A stretch of DNA of 64,000 nt from an uncultured Eubacteriales bacterium. GTDB lineage: Bacteria > Bacillota > Clostridia > Christensenellales > CAG-314. The stretch spans positions 1 to 64,000 of the forward strand of contig CARAIG010000086.1 in NCBI GenBank assembly GCA_948938605.1, in the 5' to 3' direction. A program made the position numbers and the translations under genes. Positions 25,906-33,466 of the stretch are shown here, in pieces (within the stretch, counting starts at the first letter, position 1; the number at the start of each line of letters is the position of its first letter). Under the pieces are notes generated by a model. It searched no databases. It saw only the letters and a list, made by a program, of their open reading frames with translations, and was not told where the DNA came from.

Positions 25906-26052
25906 ATATGTCATGTTGAGCAAGCAACTTAGTTGCGCGTCGAAACATCTAGGAATACGGTATGTACGATTATCCGTTTGTTCTTATATCCTTCGCAACA
26001 TTCGCCGTCCTTTGGCGAAACTACGCCTACGGCGCCGCTCAGGATGACATAT
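25906..26052. repeat. 147-bp MITE-like element with terminal inverted repeats
   Basis: Ends ATATGTCATGTTGAGC and GCTCAGGATGACATAT form a 16-bp inverted repeat with two mismatches. The interior holds CGAAACATCTAGGAATACGG and a GCCGTAGGC-type hairpin. There is no coding capacity. It resembles non-autonomous mobile repeats. Confidence 0.65.
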
Positions 26053-26221
26053 GTTTTTAATGCGTAATGTTGGCGACATTAATCAACACTAAGTGTTACA
26101 AATTAGGGGATACGCTGCGGAATTAGGTGAATGTCGGTCGTCCTTAGCCGAGCAACGCAGTTGCGAACGCCAATGTTTATAGAGCAAAGCGACAATAAAC
26201 ATTATTCGACCAACTCAATAT

Positions 26222-26274
26222 TATGTCATTTCGACCAAGTGAGCGAAGCGAACGCGTGGAGAAATCTAGGCGAG
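26222..26274 (+). repeat. Extragenic repeat of the TGTCATTTCGACC...GGAGAAATCT type
   Basis: Sequence TGTCATTTCGACC, then AGTGAGCGAAGCGAACGCG and TGGAGAAATCTAGGCG. This general form is widespread between genes in many bacterial genomes. It occurs once in this window. Confidence 0.6.
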
Positions 26275-26361
26275 TAATACGAGCCGCACTATAAATGAAT
26301 TAATTATGAATAATCAATTATTCGTAGGGTAGGCAGACTCCTACCCACCGCACATTGACTT

Positions 26362-26406
26362 TATTCGTCTTTGCGAGGAGCGGCAGCGACGAAGCAATCC
26401 AGAATT
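26362..26406 (+). repeat. Extragenic repeat C, copy 1
   Basis: TTTGCGAGGAGCGGCAGCGA followed by CGAAGCAATCCAGAATTAA. It matches 39072-39110 (TTGCGAGGAG, then GCGACGAAGCAATCCAGAAT). Confidence 0.75.
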
Positions 26407-26494
26407 AAACTTAAAAGTCACCATAATTTCGCATTACGTATTAAAAAAGGTGCATTGCGCTTTAAATAATCATTGTAAAATTTACGCAAACGGT

Positions 26495-27013
26495 TCACTT
26501 GTTTTTCCATTCGAGTGCCGTTTTTTCTAATTTTTTAACAAATTCGTCTTTCCCGTCGCAGTAGCCGTCTATGTCGTAAGGGAACAGTAGGGCAAGTTTT
26601 TCTTTTAATTGTCCGTATTCGTCGGCGACGCTTTTGTGCGCTCGCAAGTAGTCTCTAACGGCGATATGCCTTTCGATGTCTGTTTTGTTGTTTTCTTCAA
26701 AAATATGTATTTGATGTGTACGTTCGTTTCCGCCTTTGCGCAAGTAACGTCTGCCGGCAATTCCGAACTCCCCTAAATATTCGTATCCTATTTTTTCAAA
26801 TTCGCGGGCAATTTTATCCACCTTTTGTAAACTGCGTACAACGGGCATAATGTCTATAATGGGTTTTGCTTTAAGTCCTTTAACCGAAGTACTGCCTATA
26901 TGGTAAATCTCAACGCAATTTTCCTTTAAAATATTTTTTATCAATTCCGCTTCCTTTTTAAACATATCCGCCCATTCGGCATTGTATTCGGTTACGATTA
27001 TATGCTGTGCCAT
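26495..27013 (-). CDS. GrpB family protein (UPF0157, nucleotidyltransferase fold)
   Basis: 172 residues, the usual GrpB length. It starts with the typical IIVTEYNAEWADMFKKEA, followed by the signature YHIGSTSVKGLKAKPIIDIM, where the nucleotidyltransferase-like GSTS and the acidic PIIDI pair lie. It continues with GRRYLRKGG...THQIHIFE. The molecular function is not established for most members, although the fold suggests nucleotidyl transfer. It stands alone on the minus strand, separated from neighbours by the repeat cluster and the PadR promoter region. Confidence 0.92.
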   Translation of the reverse strand: MAQHIIVTEYNAEWADMFKKEAELIKNILKENCVEIYHIGSTSVKGLKAKPIIDIMPVVRSLQKVDKIAREFEKIGYEYLGEFGIAGRRYLRKGGNERTHQIHIFEENNKTDIERHIAVRDYLRAHKSVADEYGQLKEKLALLFPYDIDGYCDGKDEFVKKLEKTALEWKNK

Positions 27014-27165
27014 TGTTTGTACCCTTTAAAATTTGTTGTCAATTTAGTTTTATTACATTATATCACAATGCGGTCATTATGGACGTTAAAGTTAATTTGC
27101 GTGTCCGTCACACAAAAATTTGCATATTTTTTTGCAAAAAATTTTAAAAATATGTACAAAAACTC

Positions 27166-27194
27166 TTGACAAGCAATACTATGTAATGTATAGT
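27166..27194 (+). promoter_or_regulatory. Promoter of the padR operon with an embedded palindrome
   Basis: TTGACA (27166-27171), 17 bp, TATAGT (27189-27194). The inverted repeat AATACTAT / ATAGTATT (27175-27182 and 27190-27197) covers the spacer and -10. A PadR dimer bound here would block polymerase. The leader to the padR start is about 170 nt and shows no clear element. Confidence 0.75.
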
Positions 27195-27369
27195 ATTAGG
27201 CGAAACAGGGTATTAAGCGTTTCAATCTTTTGGTTTATGTTTTAGTATTATTGGCGGTAACAACTTATTTCGCGCAAGTGCAACGTTACGCACAAGCAGT
27301 TGTAAATTAAACCGTCAAAGTGCAACAATAACTAAAATTAGGAAATAATTAGCAAAAGGGGGTATGTCT

Positions 27370-27678
27370 GTGGACGCTCAATTAAAAAAAGGCTTTTTGG
27401 AAGTGTTTGTTTTGTCGGCGCTTCGCAAGGAAGAGTCTTACGGCTACAAGATAATAAGCGACATTTCGCCGTACATAGAAATAAGCGAATCAACCTTGTA
27501 CCCCATATTAAAGCGGTTGGAAAGCAGCGGTTGTTTGCTTACGCGGACTAAGGAGTACAACGGACGGTTGCGTAAATACTACCGCATAACGCCGCAAGGC
27601 GTAGCCAAGATTAAAAGTTTTTTGGCGGATATAAACGAACTTAACAGATTGTCCGAGTTTATTCGTAGAGGAAATTAA
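27370..27678 (+). CDS. PadR family transcriptional regulator
   Basis: 102 residues starting at GTG 27370 (VDAQLKKGFLEVFVLSAL), seven bases after GGGGG. The in-frame ATG at 27364 lies only one base after that site and is less likely, and PadR proteins of this type usually begin MDAQLKKG. The winged HTH is plain: ESYGYKIISDI, ISESTLYPILKRLESSG, and the wing GRLRKYYRITPQG. It heads a PadR-DUF1700-DUF4097 operon, a common Bacillota arrangement in which PadR represses its own operon. Confidence 0.92.
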   Translation: MDAQLKKGFLEVFVLSALRKEESYGYKIISDISPYIEISESTLYPILKRLESSGCLLTRTKEYNGRLRKYYRITPQGVAKIKSFLADINELNRLSEFIRRGN

Positions 27679-27680
27679 AC

Positions 27681-28889
27681 ATGACAAAATATGAATGGGA
27701 AAAACAACTAAAAAAAGGAATATCGGGTTTGCCCAAGGCGGAACAGCAACGCGTGTTGGATTACTACAACGAACTGTTTGCCGACAAAATCGACGCGGGA
27801 TTGCGCGAACAATATATAATATCGGAGTTCGGCAACCCTTACGACGTGGCTAACAAAATACTTGTCGACTTTTACAACGGTGACAAGGAAAACCCCGAAG
27901 TAGACGCATACATCTATGCCGATTCGGACGACATCGATGACGCTTTCGACGAACAAACGGAATCGGTAGTGGAAACGCCCAAACGCAAAACTTTTGCCGA
28001 ACGCCGCGATGAAAAGCGCGCCGAACGTATTGAAGAACATAACGAGCAAAAAGCGCGCGTCGCTCAAAGCGTTAATGTCGATGCGGAATCCGAAAGTAAA
28101 ACAAGCGTTTGCGCAAACAACGGTGCGCAAACAAAACAAAATGTCAGCAAAGGAACAAAATCCGCAAGCGGACTTGTCGCTGTGTTATGCGTGCTTATAT
28201 TCTTTGTTTTGGGCGCGTGCTTTAATTTGTGGCATTCGGCGTGGTTAATCTTTTTGCTTATGCCTACGGCAGTAACATTAATACAAGCAATCAACCGTCG
28301 TAATTGGCGCATATTCGCTTATCCCGTATTCGTAACGTTTTGCTTCCTTGTGTTGGGCTTTTACGCTCACGCGTGGCATCCTGCTTGGGTAATATTTTTA
28401 ACGATACCCGTTTACTACGTTTTGGGCGATTTCATTTCCAAAAATGTCAACAAGCCCGATAACGTTAAGCAAAACAAAACGCAGAAGCAAAATAATGACG
28501 ACAAAATTAGCAATGCGGAAAACGGCTCTTGTCAACAAACAACTACCGTCGAAAAATCCCGTAAGTCCAAGAGTAACACAAATGCAGTTGCGCTTGTTGC
28601 AAAAATACTTATGACTATTTGCCTTGTAAGCGTGGCATTCTTTGTTTGGGGTACGGTTATATGTATGTTTGTCAGCGGTGTAGGAATGGTGATCGGCGGT
28701 ATAGGCTGCATTGCAGGAGCGTTTGTGGGCGCAGCCGACTGGTTGCTTGTAGGCGCGGGCATTGCTGTACTGGGTTTGGGACTTATTTGTACATTCGGTA
28801 TGGCTGCTCTGTTTAAACCGTGTTTCGATATGTGTAGATCGTTTGCCAAAACTATCAAAAACAGTTTTGACGGCAAGGAGGTGGCGTAA
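27681..28889 (+). CDS. DUF1700 (HAAS-domain) membrane protein
   Basis: 402 residues. Residues 1 to about 85 form the helical HAAS/DUF1700 signalling domain (EKQLKKGISGLPKAEQQRVL, then DYYNELFADKIDAGL and EFGNPYDVANKIL). A charged linker follows, then pairs of hydrophobic helices (about 155-245) with the repeated FNLWHSAWLIFL and HAWHPAWVIFL segments. A Lys/Asn-rich cytoplasmic linker leads to two more glycine-rich membrane spans near 320-385. It starts 2 nt after padR, and its stop overlaps the next start (TAATG). Family members sit with PadR and a DUF4097 protein in presumed envelope sensing. The biochemical role is unknown. Confidence 0.88.
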   Translation: MTKYEWEKQLKKGISGLPKAEQQRVLDYYNELFADKIDAGLREQYIISEFGNPYDVANKILVDFYNGDKENPEVDAYIYADSDDIDDAFDEQTESVVETPKRKTFAERRDEKRAERIEEHNEQKARVAQSVNVDAESESKTSVCANNGAQTKQNVSKGTKSASGLVAVLCVLIFFVLGACFNLWHSAWLIFLLMPTAVTLIQAINRRNWRIFAYPVFVTFCFLVLGFYAHAWHPAWVIFLTIPVYYVLGDFISKNVNKPDNVKQNKTQKQNNDDKISNAENGSCQQTTTVEKSRKSKSNTNAVALVAKILMTICLVSVAFFVWGTVICMFVSGVGMVIGGIGCIAGAFVGAADWLLVGAGIAVLGLGLICTFGMAALFKPCFDMCRSFAKTIKNSFDGKEVA

Positions 28890-29860
28890 TGAAAAAAGTA
28901 GCCGCAGTATTTGTATCCATAGGCGTTATACTTGTAATAGCCGGACTTGTAATGGTTGGCATTTTCGGGGGCGACACTTTGAAAAACTTTTCTTGGGGTG
29001 ATTTGTCCGGTGTATTTAACCACAACTTGGAAAGCGCCGATACGGTAGTGGATTACGGCGCCGATGAATTGAACGGCTTGTCTAAAATCGAACTGGATGT
29101 TGACAATTATTCAGTGTATATTTTGCCTACCGACGAAGAAAAACTGTCCGTCAAATACATTAATCCTAATGATGACGATATAAGCATACAAGTTGCGTAC
29201 GATCAAAACACATCTGCGCTAAAAGTAACCGAAAGGGATAATGTAAAAATCCATTTTTTCGGGTTTGGTAATAAGCGTTTTATAGCGGTATACATTCCGC
29301 AGACGGAATTGTTTGTTAAATCTGATTTAACAATCAGTGCGTCTACTGCTGGAATTAAAGTAACGGATGTGGCTTTTGCGTCGGTTAAGTGCTTTGCAAA
29401 AACCGGTTCGGTCAATATCGACGGCATAACGGTTGACGTATTGAATGCCGAAACTAATACGGGGTCGGTTAATCTTGACAAAATAACGTGCCGCGAATTG
29501 TCTGCAACTACTAATACCGGTTCGGTTAACGTTGACGGAATTTCCGCAAGCGGACGGGTTGAATTGCGCGCCGATACGGGTTCGATCAATTGCGACGTTA
29601 CCGCTGATGCGCTGTATATCGATACCGATACGGGAAGCATAAATTTCGACGCAACGGCAAACAGTATTACGGTCAAAACGGATACCGGTTCGGTACACGG
29701 TACGGTATTGGGCGACAAAAACGATTACAATATAACTACAAGGGTAGGTACGGGTAAATCCAATTTAAGCAACCAAACTGCTGCAAACGGCAGCAATAAG
29801 GTTTTAAACGTCACCGTCGATACGGGATATGTCCGCATTGATTTTAAGGCGGACGCCTAA
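28889..29860 (+). CDS. DUF4097 beta-solenoid protein, membrane-anchored
   Basis: 323 residues. There is one N-terminal membrane helix (about 5-27), then an extracytoplasmic domain of the DUF4097 (adhesin-like) family. From residue about 170 a strand repeat recurs roughly every 18-22 residues: KTGSVNIDG, NTGSVNLDK, NTGSVNVDG, DTGSINCD, DTGSINFD, DTGSVHG. This is the rhythm of a right-handed beta-solenoid. There is no lipobox. It is the third gene of the padR operon (TAATG overlap) and probably works with the DUF1700 protein. Confidence 0.9.
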   Translation: MKKVAAVFVSIGVILVIAGLVMVGIFGGDTLKNFSWGDLSGVFNHNLESADTVVDYGADELNGLSKIELDVDNYSVYILPTDEEKLSVKYINPNDDDISIQVAYDQNTSALKVTERDNVKIHFFGFGNKRFIAVYIPQTELFVKSDLTISASTAGIKVTDVAFASVKCFAKTGSVNIDGITVDVLNAETNTGSVNLDKITCRELSATTNTGSVNVDGISASGRVELRADTGSINCDVTADALYIDTDTGSINFDATANSITVKTDTGSVHGTVLGDKNDYNITTRVGTGKSNLSNQTAANGSNKVLNVTVDTGYVRIDFKADA

Positions 29861-29898
29861 AACGCTAAACAATGCGTTAAACATTAAGGAGAATTTAA

Positions 29899-30423
29899 AT
29901 GCAAATTATAGATTATGTAATTATCGCAATTGCGGTTATAGGTCTTATAGTAGGGTTAATACGCGGGTTTATCAGTCAGCTGCTTGCTCTGCTGGGAATC
30001 GTCGCGGTTGCCGTAGGCACGTCCTATTTGTTTAAATATCCGCAACAGTGGTTTTCGGGCTTAATCGCTAACGAAAAGGTATGTACTATTGTGGCAATTG
30101 TTTTAACGGTAATAGTGCTTGCCATTATTTACGGCATTATAGCGCACTTCGTTAAAAAGCCGTTTAAACATTTCAAATTATTGAAAGCGGTCGACAAACT
30201 GCTCGGCGCGGTTTTAAGCGTTGCAGTAGTATATGCGCTTGTAGCCATATTCGTCGAAGCGTTAACCCGTACCGACATTGAATTTTTGGCAAAAATAAAC
30301 GAAGCGTTAAAACCGCAAACCGAAAACAGTTTGATAATAAACAGCGTGTATTCCAACAACTTTTTCGGTAAATGGATATTTGATACAATAAGCAACGCTA
30401 TCGCTCAAATAACTCCTAAATAA
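29899..30423 (+). CDS. CvpA family membrane protein
   Basis: 174 residues with four hydrophobic helices. The opening IIDYVIIAIAVIGLIVGLIR, then GFISQLLALLGIVAVAVG, is the CvpA/Colicin V production domain. The family is linked to envelope homeostasis; the mechanism is unknown. It has its own AAGGAG site 38 nt after the DUF4097 stop, with no terminator between, so it is probably the last gene of the padR operon. A strong terminator follows. Confidence 0.88.
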   Translation: MQIIDYVIIAIAVIGLIVGLIRGFISQLLALLGIVAVAVGTSYLFKYPQQWFSGLIANEKVCTIVAIVLTVIVLAIIYGIIAHFVKKPFKHFKLLKAVDKLLGAVLSVAVVYALVAIFVEALTRTDIEFLAKINEALKPQTENSLIINSVYSNNFFGKWIFDTISNAIAQITPK

Positions 30424-30427
30424 TTTT

Positions 30428-30461
30428 AAAACGCCTTCGCATTAATTTGCGAAGGCGTTTT
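30428..30461 (+). terminator. Terminator of the padR-cvpA operon
   Basis: 14-bp stem AAAACGCCTTCGCA / TGCGAAGGCGTTTT with a 6-nt loop and T-tract. With A-runs on the left it can also serve the convergent tldE gene. Confidence 0.9.
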
Positions 30462-30515
30462 TGTAATGTTATTAAAAACATTTTATACAATTCAACTTTA
30501 ATATAAGTAAGCGTT

Positions 30516-31745
30516 TTATTGCGCTTTGTTAACCAACTTTGCCTTGTAAACAAAGTATTTGCGCTTGCCGTATTCGAATAATCCTTTTTCGCATACTCCT
30601 ACAAAACCGTTGCCCAGTATATCGAATATATTGCCCGTTACTGTAAATTCGGGAAGTTTGCCTAGCAGTTTGCCGTCTTCGTAAAGGTAGGACACAATAC
30701 TTGGAATACTTATATCGCCCGACGTGGTCATGTCTCCGCCGCCAGTATTGGACAGGTAAATTGCTTTGCCCTTTACTAATTCGGACAAATTTTCCGCAGT
30801 GTTTTCTACGTCGAAACCGCCCATCCCTGCATTGGGTACTCCGTTGTATGCAGCGGACGCCGAACCTAAGTTTTCGCAACCGTATTGGGTTGCAGATTTT
30901 TTACACGAAATTACCTTGTCGAATACACCGTTTTTAACAAGGTTGTTTACGTAGTTTTCGTTGACGGTGCCTTCCGTATCGAAAAACGGCAAGCACAGTT
31001 GTCTTTCGGGACTGCGGTTTGTCGTAACGTTCAATTTGCCGTTAAATATTTTTTGTCCTAATTTACCGTCGAACAACGACGCCTTGTTGAAATACATATC
31101 GGCAACAAAATGCTGTATGGCGTATTGCAGCGGTTCGAAGTCGCCTATAATTACCGCTTCGTCGTCGGTAATTTGCGGCAACGCATTTATAAACGCATCG
31201 CATTTAATTTTTACATCGCGACAAATTTGTTCTTCATCGAAATAATTGCCTTCCCCTTGGTAAAACTCGTCCATTATGTTTGCCGAACCTTTGTACTTAA
31301 TGGTTAATCCCAGCGCAAACTGATTGCCTTTGTAATTGAGTTTTGTTCCGTCGGAGTTTTCGTATGAGCGTTCCATACTGTTTAAAAATACTTTATTGCC
31401 GAACAAAAATTCGGGATTTTCACGTGCTAAACGTTCAAGCAAAGCGGATATTTTGGGTATAAATTCCTTTTCGCCGAATATGTGTTTAGTTGTGTTTATA
31501 TTCAGCGTTTGAATTTTGTCGTGCGTTTCGGGGTAGGCTATACCTTGCGCAAGTTTTTGTTTTGCGCGCTGTTCCATTTGCGCAAAGTCGGCGTGACCGA
31601 GTGTACCGTCAACGCCGATTGCTCCGTTGTCGTATACGCGAACCGTATTTTCCAAATCGTTGTTTATGCGTAACGATTCCACTTTGCTTGCAACGACGTT
31701 AATACATCTGGTTGATTCTTTATGTATAATTTTTTCGGTTTTCAT
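30516..31745 (-). CDS. TldE/PmbA-type metalloprotease subunit
   Basis: 409 residues of the TldD/PmbA family but without the HExxxH zinc motif, as expected for the TldE partner. Family segments are RVYDNGAIGVDGTLGHADF at the N-terminus and IYLSNTGGGDMTTSGDISI in the core. TldD and TldE form a heterodimeric protease that trims ribosomally made peptides (for example microcin B17) and degrades unfolded peptides. It follows tldD by 54 nt with a TAGGAGC site, forming a two-gene operon. No obvious precursor-peptide gene is seen alongside. Confidence 0.88.
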   Translation of the reverse strand: MKTEKIIHKESTRCINVVASKVESLRINNDLENTVRVYDNGAIGVDGTLGHADFAQMEQRAKQKLAQGIAYPETHDKIQTLNINTTKHIFGEKEFIPKISALLERLARENPEFLFGNKVFLNSMERSYENSDGTKLNYKGNQFALGLTIKYKGSANIMDEFYQGEGNYFDEEQICRDVKIKCDAFINALPQITDDEAVIIGDFEPLQYAIQHFVADMYFNKASLFDGKLGQKIFNGKLNVTTNRSPERQLCLPFFDTEGTVNENYVNNLVKNGVFDKVISCKKSATQYGCENLGSASAAYNGVPNAGMGGFDVENTAENLSELVKGKAIYLSNTGGGDMTTSGDISIPSIVSYLYEDGKLLGKLPEFTVTGNIFDILGNGFVGVCEKGLFEYGKRKYFVYKAKLVNKAQ

Positions 31746-31799
31746 ATAATGCTCCTAATTATTTGTTGTTGATTACGGACAGTCGACTTGTGTGGTCGG

Positions 31800-33134
31800 T
31801 TACTGTATGTTCATTTTGGAAACACGTATGTGCGGTCCGCCCAAGCCTACGTTTAACGGATATTGTTCCATTTTGCCGCAGCCGCCCGTTACAAAACTGA
31901 GCAATTCGCGGTCGTTTGCCACTCCGTCTATAAGCCCCAACGTTTCGAATACGTTGCCTGTCAATACTGCAATTTTTACCGGTTTGCCTAGTTTGCCGTT
32001 TTCTATTTCGTAAGCAATGCTAGGCGCAATTGTAAACGTTGACATACCCGAACCGTGCTTAATGGAATGAACGTAGTAACCGTGTTGTATACCCGCAATC
32101 AATTCGTCGACAGTGGAAGTTCCCGCTTCGATAAAGGTGCTTGTCATACGTACGATAGGTTCGTAATTGCAGTTGATGGCGCGTGCGTTGCCTGTCAATT
32201 CCTCGTTTAATGCGGCGGCGGTGGTTGCGCTGTGCAATCTTCCGCTAAGTATGCCGTTTTTTATAAGGTACGTGTCGGTGGCTTTTGTGCCTTCGTCGTC
32301 GTAGGGCACGTAACCGCTTCCTTCAAACACACCCGTTTCGCGAATGGTCAAAATGTCGCTGCCGACTTTTTTGCCGATAGTCCATTCCTTTGCCATTGTT
32401 TCGTCGCCTAACATAAAGTCCGCTTCGCTCTTGTGACCGAAACTTTCGTGAGCAAACACGCCGGTAGCTATTGGTGCAAGTATTACGGGATAACTGCCCG
32501 CTTTGACGGGCTTTGCGTTTTTAATGTATTCTTCGCAACGCATAACAAATTCTTTTAATTCACCGTCGCTATACGACAGCATTTCAAAAGACGTTTTGCA
32601 TTTGGAAAGTTGTTCCTGTAAGTTTTCGGAATTGTAATTAAACGCCATTCCGTACGCAACCCCGCAGGTTTGGAAGTCGTAAGTAATGTTTGCTCCTTTG
32701 GATGAATAAAATTCGTATACCGAATATCTGTCGAGATATTGCGCGCTTTTAAAATTGCATAAATCCGATTTTAGGCGTTCGGCGGTTTCGGTAATCAGTT
32801 GCAGTTTTTGTTGCAACGCAATGTTTTTAACCGAGTTGCTTGCAAACTTAATAATTTTATCTTGGTTTACTTGGTACTTGACCACGATAGGGTGTTTGTC
32901 GATTTCTGCATTTGTTTGCGCGTAACCGTACAATTCGTTTAGCGACTGTTGAATGCCGTCAATGTCGCTAGTAGAAGTGTAGTACCACATTTTACCGTCA
33001 AATACGCGTATAAACGCTTTCTTTTCGACGGTTTCCTTTGCTTCGTGCAGTTGTCCGTTTTGTAAGCGTATGTTTGTTGCAAAACGGTCTTCTATACGCA
33101 CATCGGCATAAAAACCTTTTTTAAACTTGTACAT
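31800..33134 (-). CDS. tldD: TldD metalloprotease catalytic subunit
   Basis: 444 residues from ATG 33134. An in-frame ATG 18 nt upstream is rejected because the AAGGAGG site lies between the two. The zinc motif HESFGH (His229, Glu230, His234) is within VFAHESFGHKSEADFM. The downstream YDDEGT and RMTSTFIEAG segments are family-typical. It supplies the active site of the TldD-TldE heterodimer in the cytoplasm. Its minus-strand promoter is at 33177-33205. Confidence 0.93.
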   Translation of the reverse strand: MYKFKKGFYADVRIEDRFATNIRLQNGQLHEAKETVEKKAFIRVFDGKMWYYTSTSDIDGIQQSLNELYGYAQTNAEIDKHPIVVKYQVNQDKIIKFASNSVKNIALQQKLQLITETAERLKSDLCNFKSAQYLDRYSVYEFYSSKGANITYDFQTCGVAYGMAFNYNSENLQEQLSKCKTSFEMLSYSDGELKEFVMRCEEYIKNAKPVKAGSYPVILAPIATGVFAHESFGHKSEADFMLGDETMAKEWTIGKKVGSDILTIRETGVFEGSGYVPYDDEGTKATDTYLIKNGILSGRLHSATTAAALNEELTGNARAINCNYEPIVRMTSTFIEAGTSTVDELIAGIQHGYYVHSIKHGSGMSTFTIAPSIAYEIENGKLGKPVKIAVLTGNVFETLGLIDGVANDRELLSFVTGGCGKMEQYPLNVGLGGPHIRVSKMNIQ

Positions 33135-33176
33135 AGTTGCCTCCTTATGCAATACGGTGTTTGCATTGATATAAAA

Positions 33177-33205
33177 ATTATAACATAGTTAAATTGATTA
33201 ATCAA
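33177..33205 (-). promoter_or_regulatory. Promoter of tldD-tldE
   Basis: Minus-strand TTGATT (33205-33200), 17 bp, TATAAT (33182-33177). The short inverted repeat TTGATTAATCAA overlaps the -35. Confidence 0.7.
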
Positions 33206-33322
33206 TCAACTGACTGTCGTAATTAAACGATATTTGTCAACCGATTGGTTGCAAAATGTAATTAATGCGCGTATTTATGGACTAAACTGTAATAATTTAG
33301 TCGTATTGTTTTTGAATTATTA

Positions 33323-33351
33323 TAGACAAAGTAGCGCAAACATTGTATAAT
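33323..33351 (+). promoter_or_regulatory. Promoter of the GH3-galM operon
   Basis: TAGACA (33323-33328), 17 bp, TATAAT (33346-33351), about 115 nt before the GH3 start. Confidence 0.65.
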
Positions 33352-33466
33352 GATATACGTATAAATATACTTAGTTGTGCACTGTAAGTGCGGATTGGCG
33401 TATGTTAATCTGTGCAATATGTTACTAAACCTTGCAGATATTACAGCGCTGCTACGGGAGGAATTA

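Larger units (their letters stand above)
25604..26494. other. Intergenic repeat cluster, no gene
   Basis: About 890 bp without a credible coding region. It holds at least five different extragenic repeat types end to end: the stop-linked element, a GCACGCTTTGGCTA element, a 147-bp inverted-repeat element, a TGTCATTTCGACC element and a TTGCGAGGAG...GACGAAGCAATCCAG element. Several recur at 38.8-39.1 kb. Confidence 0.75.

Noticed and set aside
26222..26460. Tandem extragenic repeats considered as a CRISPR array
   Set aside because: The units differ in sequence, there is no regular spacer length, and no cas gene is present.
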